A DNA stretch of 53,672 nt from Clostridia bacterium (GTDB taxonomy: Bacteria; Bacillota; Clostridia; Oscillospirales; Acutalibacteraceae). The translations under genes and the position numbers were made by a program. Below the pieces are notes generated by a model, which saw only the letters and a list, made by a program, of their open reading frames with translations, did not search any database and had not been told where the DNA came from. This document shows, piece by piece, positions 17,084 through 24,546 of this stretch; positions within the stretch are counted from its first letter, which is position 1; each line of letters begins with the position of its first letter. The stretch covers positions 1 to 53,672 of the forward strand of contig JAFQKB010000077.1 in assembly GCA_017397125.1 (NCBI GenBank). The letters are read 5' to 3'.

Positions 17084-18726
17084 CGAATCAATGGCTATTG
17101 GATACCATCGGGGACGTGGATGCCGACCTGGTGGAGCAGGCGGCACAGCAGCCGCGGGTGCGATCCGTGCCCACCATCAAATGGACCGCGGCGGTGGCGG
17201 CGGTGCTGGTGCTGGCGATAAGCCTCGGTGTATTATTCGGCAACGGCTTCGGTAAGCAGCCGCCGGTGGAGCCGCCGGTGGGGGACGTATCCACCACCAC
17301 GACCACCGGGGATACCACCACAACAACGGGCAATACCACCCAGACCACGACCACCACAACCGCCCCGGAGGACACCACCACCACGGTTGCGACGACCACC
17401 ACAACCACCAAAACCACGACCACTACTACAACAACTACGACGAATACGACCACGACCACCAATCCTACCACAGCGACCGAGCCCCAAAAAGTGACGGTGG
17501 ACCTGGCCCAATACGCATTGGGTCAGTCTCGTGAGATCGTGAACAAGAAACTGATATACGACGGCTATACCGATGGAATGAGCGGGTATTACGGCCGTGT
17601 TCTGCCGGTGTTTCTGGAGGGCAATGCGGGAGAAAATCGCATCTGTTCGCCTCTGTCTACCTATCTGGCGCTGGCGATGCTGGCGGAGTCCGCCGCCGGC
17701 AATTCCCGGCAGCAGGTGCTGGACCTGTTGGGCGAACAGGATACGGAGACCCTGATCGAGAAGATACCGGCCCTATGGAACAGCGTCTACAGTGACAAAT
17801 CCAACGCCCAATGTCGGCTAGCCAATTCCATCTGGCTGAACCAGTCCCAGAACCAGTCCCAAGAGTATCTCCATTCTCCCAAAGCGGTGGAGCGACTGGC
17901 ATTTTCGTTTTATGCCTCGGTGTTCCGGGGTGAGATGGGCACCGAAGAATACAACAACGTCCTGCATGAATGGCTTAACCAAAATACCGGCGGTCTGCTC
18001 AAGGAGCAGGCGGACAAGGAAAAGTTTACCGAAAATGGCGTATTCTCTCTGGTGAGTACCATCTACTTTAAGGTGCATTGGGAAAAAGCCTTTAGCGAAA
18101 AGCAGACCTATGAGGGCTTTTTTAAGACCCAAAGCGATAGCGACCCGATAAAATGCGATTTTATGACCGACACCACCAAAAACACCTATTACTGGGAGGC
18201 GGAGGAGTTCACCGCCATCAACCGGCCGATGAACGGCAACTACTCTATGTGGTACATCCTGCCGGATGAGAACGTGGGCGTAGATGCGCTGCTGCAGAAT
18301 GCGGACGTGCTGGGTATGGTGACCGGCGAGGGCGGCGATGCCGAACGGATCAACTGCGATCTGGTCACCAAGGTGCCGAAGTTTGACGTCACCTATAAAA
18401 AGGATCTGGTGGCGGATATCCGGTCTCTGGGCGTCACCGACGTATTTGAAGACCATAAGGCGGATCTGTCCACCCTGTTAAACGTGTGCGAGGGAGTCTA
18501 TGTCTCCGGTGTACCCCACGCGGTGCGTGTCATCACCAAAGAGGAGGGTGTGGAGGCGGCCGCCTATACCGGTATCACTGCGATATTTAAGGGCACTGTC
18601 ACAACCACCGCTCACGCCCTTCCGCTGATCTATTTCACCGCAGACCGCCCCTTTATGTTTGCGATCACCAGCTCGGATGGCTCCATCCTCTTCGCCGGTG
18701 TGATCGAAAACCCCACCCTAAAGTAA
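17080..18726 (+). CDS. Membrane-anchored serpin 1 with anti-sigma-like N-terminus and Thr-rich linker
   Basis: 548 residues in four parts. Residues 1-34 are a cytoplasmic segment with TIGDVDADLVEQA. A membrane helix follows (KWTAAVAAVLVLAISLGVLFG, about 34-54), then a linker of mostly Thr (about 66-132), then a complete serpin domain (about 150-548). Serpin marks are NRICSPLSTYLALAMLAESA, NSIWLNQSQ, the hinge VITKEEGVEAAAYT and the ending RPFMFAITSSDGSILFAGVI. Serpins trap serine or cysteine proteases irreversibly; the small-residue hinge fits an inhibitory type. Counting from the hinge Gly (P15) places Lys at P1, suggesting a trypsin-like target. ATG 17080 was chosen over 17074 because it gives the ATGA overlap and the same 11-residue spacing to IG as in the two homologues. 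Confidence 0.93.
   Translation: MTNQWLLDTIGDVDADLVEQAAQQPRVRSVPTIKWTAAVAAVLVLAISLGVLFGNGFGKQPPVEPPVGDVSTTTTTGDTTTTTGNTTQTTTTTTAPEDTTTTVATTTTTTKTTTTTTTTTTNTTTTTNPTTATEPQKVTVDLAQYALGQSREIVNKKLIYDGYTDGMSGYYGRVLPVFLEGNAGENRICSPLSTYLALAMLAESAAGNSRQQVLDLLGEQDTETLIEKIPALWNSVYSDKSNAQCRLANSIWLNQSQNQSQEYLHSPKAVERLAFSFYASVFRGEMGTEEYNNVLHEWLNQNTGGLLKEQADKEKFTENGVFSLVSTIYFKVHWEKAFSEKQTYEGFFKTQSDSDPIKCDFMTDTTKNTYYWEAEEFTAINRPMNGNYSMWYILPDENVGVDALLQNADVLGMVTGEGGDAERINCDLVTKVPKFDVTYKKDLVADIRSLGVTDVFEDHKADLSTLLNVCEGVYVSGVPHAVRVITKEEGVEAAAYTGITAIFKGTVTTTAHALPLIYFTADRPFMFAITSSDGSILFAGVIENPTLK
17290..17481 (+). repeat. Thr-codon repeat coding the serpin 1 linker
   Basis: A low-complexity run of ACC/ACA/ACG/ACT codons with scattered Gly, Asp, Asn and Pro. 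The varied third positions show selection for Thr rather than simple slippage. Such linkers are often O-glycosylated and span the cell wall; that is inference here. Confidence 0.85.
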
Positions 18727-18737
18727 ATCGTCCTATG

Positions 18738-18763
18738 GCCCCCGGTTGTGCCGGGGGCTGTTT
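18738..18763 (+). terminator. Terminator after serpin 1
   Basis: An 8-bp stem GCCCCCGG/CCGGGGGC with loop TTGTG is followed by TGTTTTCTT, 11 bases after the stop. It separates the two sigma/serpin modules, so the second needs its own promoter. Confidence 0.85.
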
Positions 18764-18819
18764 TCTTGAATAGCACCTTCTTCCGGGTTGCTCTTTTTTA
18801 CCAAAAGTGGTAACATATG

Positions 18820-18865
18820 TGTAACAAAGCCCTTTTTGTTGCGTCTTTATAGGTGAAGGGCCCTT
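18820..18865 (+). promoter_or_regulatory. Shared alternative-sigma promoter block, copy 2
   Basis: TGTAAC (18820-18825), a 17-base spacer, then GTCTTTATAGGTGAAGGGCC from 18843. It is the best-formed of the three copies and lies 20 bases before the sigma 2 ribosome site. See copies at 16454 and 48868. Confidence 0.65.
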
Positions 18866-18884
18866 TTGAGCAGGAGGTGTAGAG

Positions 18885-19445
18885 ATGGAGGACAACCGCA
18901 TTGTGGAATTGTACCATCAGCGGGACGAGGCGGCGCTGCAGGCGACCCGGGAAAAGTACGGACACTACCTGTACGCCATTGCCTATGGCATCCTGCAGGA
19001 CGCCGGCGGCGCCGAGGAGTGCGTCAACGACACCTATCTCTGCGCCTGGCAGCAGATGCCGCCTCAGCAGCCCCGGGTGCTGTCCGCCTTTTTGGGCACC
19101 GTTACCCGGCGTCTGGCCCTGGACCGGTACCGCCAGCAGCACGCCGAAAAGCGGGGCGGCGGTGTAGCTGCCGTATCCCTGGCGGAGCTGGAGGAGTGTG
19201 TCCCCACCGGCGCCACCGTCTACGACGGCGTGGAGTGTCGGGAGCTGGCGGCGGCCATCTCTGCCTTTTTGCACACCCTGCCCCGGGAGGAGTGCGACGT
19301 GTTTTTGCGCCGCTATTGGTATATGGACTCTATTTCTGCCATTGCGCAACGCAACCATTGCAGTCAGGGGCGCATCCGGATTCTGTTGATGCGCACCCGG
19401 CAGAAGCTCTGCAAACATTTGCAACAGGAGGGTATGATGGAATGA
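18885..19445 (+). CDS. ECF-type RNA polymerase sigma factor 2, partner of serpin 2
   Basis: 186 residues, the same length as sigma factor 1 and clearly its paralogue. Region 2 is in YLYAIAYGILQDAGGAEECVNDTYLCAW, and the linker keeps VTRRLALDRYR. Region 4 keeps LPREECDVFLRRYWYMDS and a helix-turn-helix ISAIAQRNHCSQGRIRILLMR near residue 147, which differs most from sigma 1, so promoter preference may have diverged. AGGAGG precedes ATG 18885. The stop overlaps the serpin 2 start (ATGA). Confidence 0.92.
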   Translation: MEDNRIVELYHQRDEAALQATREKYGHYLYAIAYGILQDAGGAEECVNDTYLCAWQQMPPQQPRVLSAFLGTVTRRLALDRYRQQHAEKRGGGVAAVSLAELEECVPTGATVYDGVECRELAAAISAFLHTLPREECDVFLRRYWYMDSISAIAQRNHCSQGRIRILLMRTRQKLCKHLQQEGMME

Positions 19446-21004
19446 AAGCCATAGATATTCAGGATGCCATCGGTATGGTGGATCCTCAGTTGATCCGGCG
19501 GGCGGATGAGCCCGCCCCCACAAAGGTAAAAGAAATCCCTGCCCGGCGCACCACCCGCCGTCTACGCTGGACCGCGGCGGTGGCGGCGGTGCTGGTGCTG
19601 GCGGTCAGCCTGGGGGCACTGCTCGGCGGCTTCGGTAAGCAGCCGCCGGTGACCCCGGACGCCCCCGGTGACGTGTCTACGTCGGTGGATGGGGAGGATA
19701 CGCAGCACACCACGACCACCACTAAGAAGCCCGGCATCCTGGACAATCTGTTCCCCGGGCTGACCGCCAAGGCGGAGACCCTGGCCGAGGCAGAATATCC
19801 CGAGATGGCGCCCTATCCCAACGAGCGGGAGTTGGGCTTTGACAAAAAATACGACGCCTGGCAGGCGGATAAGGATAAGCAGGCGGCCTATCGGGGCGCC
19901 GGAGCGGGGTTGACCGGCTTTTTCCGGGATAGCACCGCCACCTTTTTGAGCGGTGCCGGCACCGCTAACCGTGCCTATTCGCCCCTCAACGTGTATATGG
20001 CTCTGGCGATGCTGGCGGAGATTGCCGACGGCAGCTCCCGGCAGCAGGTGCTGGATCTGCTGGGTGCGGACAGCCTGGCCGCTCTGCGGCAGCAGGCCCA
20101 CGCGGTGTGGAACGCCAATTACAGTGACGACGGCGCCGAGATCAGCGTGCTGGCCTCCTCTCTGTGGCTCAACGAGGGCGTGGATTTTAACAAGGATACG
20201 CTGGACGTCCTGGCGGACAACTATTATGCCTCCTCCTATCGGGGCGAGATGGGGTCGGACGGATTCAACAAGGCGATGCAGAAGTGGCTGAATGAGCAGA
20301 CCGGCGGTCTGCTCAAGGAGCAGGTGGACGGCATCACCACCGACCCCAACACGGTGATGACCCTGCTGACCACCCTCTACTACCGGGCCAAGTGGACCAA
20401 CTGGTTCTCGGCGGATAAAACCACCTCCGACACCTTCCACGGGGCGGCGGGGGACCTGACCTGCTCCTTTATGAACCGCACCGAGAGCTGGGGCACCTAT
20501 TACTGGGGCGACCGCTTCTCCGCCTCCTCGCTGGCGCTGGAGGGACAGGGCCGCATGTGGTTTGTCCTGCCGGACGAGGGCGTGTCGGTGGACCAGCTGC
20601 TGGCGGACGACCAGGCCATGGGCTTTTTACTGGCCAATGGCGACTGGGAGAACCAAAAATCCTTGAAGGTAAACTTCAAAGTACCTCGCTTCGATATGCA
20701 GTCCAAACTGGATCTCAAACAAGGATTGCAGTCCTTGGGCGTCACCGAGTGCTTCGACCAGGCAAAGGCCGACTTTACCGCCCTCACCACCACCGAGGCG
20801 TGGCTGGACAAGGTGCAGCACGGGGTGCGGGTGGCCATTGATGAGGAAGGCGTCACCGCCGCCGCCTACACCGAAATGACCTTGTGCGGCAGCGCCATGC
20901 CGCCGGAGGACGAGATCGACTTTGTGCTGGATCGTCCCTTCCTGTTTGTGATCACCGGCGCCGATGATCTGCCCCTGTTCATCGGCGTGGTCAATCAGCC
21001 GTAA
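19442..21004 (+). CDS. Membrane-anchored serpin 2 with anti-sigma-like N-terminus
   Basis: 520 residues. A cytoplasmic segment (MKAIDIQDAIGMVDPQLIRRA) precedes a membrane helix (about 42-64), a short linker with five Thr, a region of about 50 residues without recognised family, then the serpin domain (about 165-520). The serpin has NRAYSPLNVYMALAMLAEIA, LASSLWLNEG, hinge VAIDEEGVTAAAYT and ending RPFLFVITGADDLPLFIGVV. The reactive loop after the hinge differs from serpin 1, and the residue at the counted P1 is Ser, so another protease is the likely target. The helix-coding DNA is identical to that of serpin 1 over 36 bases (19568-19603 and 17182-17217), showing duplication. Confidence 0.93.
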   Translation: MKAIDIQDAIGMVDPQLIRRADEPAPTKVKEIPARRTTRRLRWTAAVAAVLVLAVSLGALLGGFGKQPPVTPDAPGDVSTSVDGEDTQHTTTTTKKPGILDNLFPGLTAKAETLAEAEYPEMAPYPNERELGFDKKYDAWQADKDKQAAYRGAGAGLTGFFRDSTATFLSGAGTANRAYSPLNVYMALAMLAEIADGSSRQQVLDLLGADSLAALRQQAHAVWNANYSDDGAEISVLASSLWLNEGVDFNKDTLDVLADNYYASSYRGEMGSDGFNKAMQKWLNEQTGGLLKEQVDGITTDPNTVMTLLTTLYYRAKWTNWFSADKTTSDTFHGAAGDLTCSFMNRTESWGTYYWGDRFSASSLALEGQGRMWFVLPDEGVSVDQLLADDQAMGFLLANGDWENQKSLKVNFKVPRFDMQSKLDLKQGLQSLGVTECFDQAKADFTALTTTEAWLDKVQHGVRVAIDEEGVTAAAYTEMTLCGSAMPPEDEIDFVLDRPFLFVITGADDLPLFIGVVNQP

Positions 21005-21013
21005 TCGGCCTAT

Positions 21014-21053
21014 AAAAAAGCTCTGCACACCCACCGGTGTGCAGAGCTTTTTT
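21014..21053. terminator. Bidirectional terminator between serpin 2 and cysteine desulfidase
   Basis: A perfect stem AAGCTCTGCACAC/GTGTGCAGAGCTT with A6 on the left and T6 on the right lies between two converging stops. Confidence 0.92.
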
Positions 21054-21055
21054 GC

Positions 21056-22321
21056 TTATATCATCAATTTTACGATCTCCTGGTCGGTGGGCTGCATGCC
21101 CACCCGGCCGATGTGGCCCACGTCCCGGATGGTGTCGCCGGTGTCCTCCCGCAGGATGCCGGTGTTGGAGTCGTACACCTTGCCCTGCATGGCCAGGGCG
21201 TGGGAAAAGAGCGCCGCATCCAGAGCGGAGGCGATCTTGGCGGCGCAGGAGGCCTTGGCACCGTCGCAGATGATGCCGGGGATGTCCGCCAGGGTGTTGT
21301 CGATGGTGTCCCGGATCTGGGTCAGGGTGCCGCCGATCATATAGGTGATGGCGGCGCCGGCGGCGCAGGCGGCGGACACCGCCCCGCAAAAGGCGGACAG
21401 CTTGCCGATATACTCCTTTTGGTACACGGTCAGCAGACTGGAAAAGACCAGGGCGCGCATCATCCGCTCCTCCGGGATGTGCTTCTCCCGGGCATAGACG
21501 ATGATGGGCACAGTGGAGGTGATGCCCTGGTTGCCGCTGCCGGAGGTGATGATTACCGGCATATCGCAGCCGTCCATCCGCGCCTCGGAGGCGGCCGCCG
21601 CATAGGCGCGCATCTTGGTGTACACGCCGTGGGCATAGGTGTCCATTATGGCCTTGCCGATGCCGATGCCGTAGTCCCCCTGCATACCCCGCTGGGCGAT
21701 GGCCATATTGCAGTCGATCTGCTGCTGGGTCAAGGGGCGGATGAGCTCCGGCTCCACCTCCTCGGCAAAGGCGTAGATATTCTCAATGCTCAGACCGCTG
21801 CGGTCCGCCACCTCGGTGGCCTCCCGCAGGTCCTCCACCCACAGCAGGTTCTCCCGGTCCCGGGTGATGCGCACGACGTTCTGGTGGCTGTACCGTACCT
21901 CCACCTCCACGTGGTGGCCGTCGCCGTCCAGCTCGATGATAAAGTGCAGGGGGATGGCGGACTCCAAAAACTCCACCTTACACCGTCGCTCCTTTACAAA
22001 GGACAGGGTGGCGGCCACCCCTTCGGGGGAGACGCTCTCCAGCACCTCCATATGACGCGCCGGGTCTCCGGCCAGCGCGCCCAGGGCGCAGGCGGCCTCG
22101 ATGCCGGTCATACCGCCGGAGTTGGGGATGCGCACGCAACGCACATTCTTGATGATGTTGCCGCTGCACCAGGCGGTGATCCGCTCCGGATCCACCCCCA
22201 GCGCCTCCCGTCCCCGGGCGGCGGCATAGGCCAGGGCGATGGGCTCGGTACAGCCCATGGCAGGGATCAGCTCCTCCTGCAGGATGGCGATGAAATCTTG
22301 TTTGATTGTTTCATTCAGCAT
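21056..22321 (-). CDS. cyuA: L-cysteine desulfidase (CyuA/YhaM, UPF0597 family)
   Basis: Splits L-cysteine to pyruvate, ammonia and sulfide; characterised members carry an oxygen-sensitive [4Fe-4S] cluster. The 421 residues show the family start QEELIPAMGCTEPIALAYAAA, IPNSGGMTGIEAACALGAL, the serine-dehydratase-like SGSGNQGITSTVPI near residue 285, and the Cys-rich AFCGAVSAACAAGAAITY and GIICDGAKASCAAK. ATG 22321 (MLNETIKQ) was chosen. A GTG at 22345 lies in the same frame, but its AGGA abuts it and the promoter -10 ends only 10 bases before it. A role in cysteine catabolism is inferred from family. Confidence 0.88.
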   Translation of the reverse strand: MLNETIKQDFIAILQEELIPAMGCTEPIALAYAAARGREALGVDPERITAWCSGNIIKNVRCVRIPNSGGMTGIEAACALGALAGDPARHMEVLESVSPEGVAATLSFVKERRCKVEFLESAIPLHFIIELDGDGHHVEVEVRYSHQNVVRITRDRENLLWVEDLREATEVADRSGLSIENIYAFAEEVEPELIRPLTQQQIDCNMAIAQRGMQGDYGIGIGKAIMDTYAHGVYTKMRAYAAAASEARMDGCDMPVIITSGSGNQGITSTVPIIVYAREKHIPEERMMRALVFSSLLTVYQKEYIGKLSAFCGAVSAACAAGAAITYMIGGTLTQIRDTIDNTLADIPGIICDGAKASCAAKIASALDAALFSHALAMQGKVYDSNTGILREDTGDTIRDVGHIGRVGMQPTDQEIVKLMI

Positions 22322-22354
22322 AAGTTTGTCCTCGTTATATTTCACTTCCTACCC

Positions 22355-22383
22355 ATTGTAGCAAAAACCGACACGGTTGTAAA
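22355..22383 (-). promoter_or_regulatory. Promoter of cysteine desulfidase gene
   Basis: On the minus strand, TTTACA (22378-22383), a 17-base spacer and TACAAT (22355-22360). It supports the downstream ATG at 22321 as the start. Confidence 0.7.
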
Positions 22384-22442
22384 GAGCGGTATGGGTAGAA
22401 AACGTGTTGATTTTGCTGTTCCTGGTATCCTTATCTGCACAC

Positions 22443-22484
22443 GTAAAAGAAAACCGCCAGTCCAACACAGTGTGGACTGGCGGT
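22443..22484 (-). terminator. Terminator of the Mrp-like operon
   Basis: On the minus strand, a 12-bp stem ACCGCCAGTCCA/TGGACTGGCGGT is followed by TTTTCTTTTACG, 8 bases after the last antiporter gene. Confidence 0.88.
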
Positions 22485-22491
22485 CAGTTTG

Positions 22492-24546
22492 TTATTTTGT
22501 GCCGGCGAACAGGATGATCAGCAGGATGACGCAGATGCCGAAGCAGGTCATCAGCAGCGCAAAGGAGAAATTGCCGGACAGCCGCCGGGTGGTTTTGGCG
22601 ATGGTCTCTGCCACCCGCACGAACACCTCGCCGAAACGGTTGGCGTCCTGCTTGGTGGCCCGGCCGTAGAGGCGGCCCAGGGCGTAGGCGTAGCGCCGCT
22701 CGTGGGGCTCGTGGGGGTCCTTGGCCGGACGGAACACCGTCTTGTTGGCCGCCAGCACAAGCAGGTCGGTCAGGTCGTTGAAGAGGCGGCACACCACCGT
22801 CAGCAGAAACAGACCGGCCTTAATCGCCGCGTCGGTGACCCGGTCGAAGAGAGAGCACACCGCCCCCAGTCCCCACACAGCGCCCCGGAACAGGGGCTTG
22901 TAGACGTTCTCCTCCAGAGAGAAGCGGCCTTCCAGGGGGTTATAGTGGATCCGGCGGTCCCTCTGCTGCTTTGTCAGCAGACGGCGGATGACCATCAGGT
23001 ACACGGCGACGCCGATGCCCAGGGAGATGAGCACGCCCTTGAGGTTGACAAAGGCGAAATAATGGACGGCGTGATGGGATTCGTGACCGCCCACGAAGGG
23101 GAGCATAACGTGGCTCAGCTTCTCCGCCAGGCGGTGGGGCAGGACCCCCAGCACCGGCAGGGCCACCGCCGCCAGGATCAGGGCCGCGGCGGACAGGGGC
23201 GACAGCTTGTGGTGTGCCACCGGCGTGTCGGCGGTGGGCTTTTCCACGAAGATGGTGATAAACAGCTTGAGCATATACGCCGCCGTCAGACCGCCGGACA
23301 GCAGGAAGAGCCACTCGATGGCGGTGATAAAGGTGCCGGCGTGGTGGGCGTATTCCACCAGACTCTCGTGGACCAGGGTCTTGGACAGATAGCCGGCCAT
23401 ACCGGGGATACCCGCCAGACTGCAGGCCCCCAGGAAAAAGGGCACGGCGATGGCGGGCTTGCCCCGTCCGTAGCCCCGGAGCCTGTTGATGTCCAGGGTG
23501 TGGGCACCGGCGTAGATGGCACCGGCGCAGAGGAACAGCACCAGCTTGACCAGGGAGTGGTTGAGCATATACAGCACCGTGCCGTTGGCGGCCAGGGCGT
23601 TCTCCTCGCCCAGCAGGGCGATCATGGATACGCCCACAGTGATGAAGCCGATCTGGGACAGAGAGGAGCAGGCCAGGGTGCGCTTGAGGTTGGTGGAGAA
23701 TACGGCTATGACCGCCCCCAGCACCATGGTGATGGCGCCCAGCACCAGTAGAGCGTAGCCCCAGACGTGGTCCTCTACCAGAATGTTAGCGGTAATGAGC
23801 AGCATGCCGAACACGCCGGTCTTGGTCAGCACACCGGACAGCAGGGCGCTGGCCGGCGCCGGCGCCACCGGGTGCGCCCGGGGCAGCCAGATGTGCAGGG
23901 GGAACAGACCCGCCTTGGCGCCAAAGCCCACCAGCATACAGAACGCCGCGATGTACAATTTGGGCGATTTGCCGGCGGCGGCCACGGCAGCGGACAGATC
24001 GGCCACCACCAGGGTGCCGGTCACATCGTACAGCAGGAACAGACCCATCAGCAGCACCATGCCGCCCAATACGGCGATGGTGAGATAGGTCTTGCCTGCG
24101 CTCATGGCCTCGGGGTCCTGCTCCTGCACCACCCAGGTGTAGGAGGCAAAGGACATGATTTCGAAAAAGATAAAGGTGGTGATCAGGTCTGCCGACAGAA
24201 ACACGCCCATGGTGGCCCCCAGGGTGAGGAGGAAAAAGGCGTGGTACCGTCCCAGGTGGTGATGCCCTTTAAAATATTGGGGCGAGAGCAGCGCCGCGCA
24301 GAACCACATAAAGGCGGCCACCACGGCGTACACCGCCTGAAAACCGCTGCGGGCAAAGGTCATGGTCAGCAGGGGGGCGGTGGCGCCTTCGGTCTGTCCC
24401 ATAGCCAGGGCTACCGCCGCCACCAGCACCGTCAGGGTCACCAGGATGGAAAAGCCGTCCCGGAGGAGGTGCTTTTTACCCATAAAGAAAGCGGGCACAG
24501 CGGCCAGCATGGGCAGGAAAACGCACAGCATCACAAGCGCGGTCAC
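22492..24546 (-). CDS. NuoL/MrpA-type proton-conducting subunit with C-terminal extension
   Basis: 684 residues, an integral membrane antiporter-like subunit. The antiporter module spans about residues 1-470 with the three ionisable positions of the family: the TM5 Glu in FIFFEIMSFASYTW (near 127), the TM7 Lys in GFGAKAGLFPLHIWLP (near 213) and the TM12 Lys in LNHSLVKLVLFLCAGA (near 320). After this come extra helices and an amphipathic stretch (ENVYKPLFRGAVWGLGAV onward) ending in a final membrane helix, which recalls the lateral helix of NuoL. GTG 24546 overlaps the preceding stop (GTGA) with GGGAGG 9 bases upstream. It is the last gene of the operon. Confidence 0.87.
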   Translation of the reverse strand: MTALVMLCVFLPMLAAVPAFFMGKKHLLRDGFSILVTLTVLVAAVALAMGQTEGATAPLLTMTFARSGFQAVYAVVAAFMWFCAALLSPQYFKGHHHLGRYHAFFLLTLGATMGVFLSADLITTFIFFEIMSFASYTWVVQEQDPEAMSAGKTYLTIAVLGGMVLLMGLFLLYDVTGTLVVADLSAAVAAAGKSPKLYIAAFCMLVGFGAKAGLFPLHIWLPRAHPVAPAPASALLSGVLTKTGVFGMLLITANILVEDHVWGYALLVLGAITMVLGAVIAVFSTNLKRTLACSSLSQIGFITVGVSMIALLGEENALAANGTVLYMLNHSLVKLVLFLCAGAIYAGAHTLDINRLRGYGRGKPAIAVPFFLGACSLAGIPGMAGYLSKTLVHESLVEYAHHAGTFITAIEWLFLLSGGLTAAYMLKLFITIFVEKPTADTPVAHHKLSPLSAAALILAAVALPVLGVLPHRLAEKLSHVMLPFVGGHESHHAVHYFAFVNLKGVLISLGIGVAVYLMVIRRLLTKQQRDRRIHYNPLEGRFSLEENVYKPLFRGAVWGLGAVCSLFDRVTDAAIKAGLFLLTVVCRLFNDLTDLLVLAANKTVFRPAKDPHEPHERRYAYALGRLYGRATKQDANRFGEVFVRVAETIAKTTRRLSGNFSFALLMTCFGICVILLIILFAGTK

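Noticed and set aside
17290..17481. Simple sequence slippage rather than coding sequence in the Thr-rich region
   Set aside because: All four Thr codons are mixed and the frame is kept through to an intact serpin domain, so the tract is selected at protein level.
18866..19441. N-terminal extension of serpin 2 to give a 712-residue protein
   Set aside because: This part lies in another frame of the certain sigma factor 2 gene and translates to Arg/Gly/Pro-rich noise. The start at 19442 has the ATGA overlap and the IG-x-x-D N-terminus shared with the other partners.
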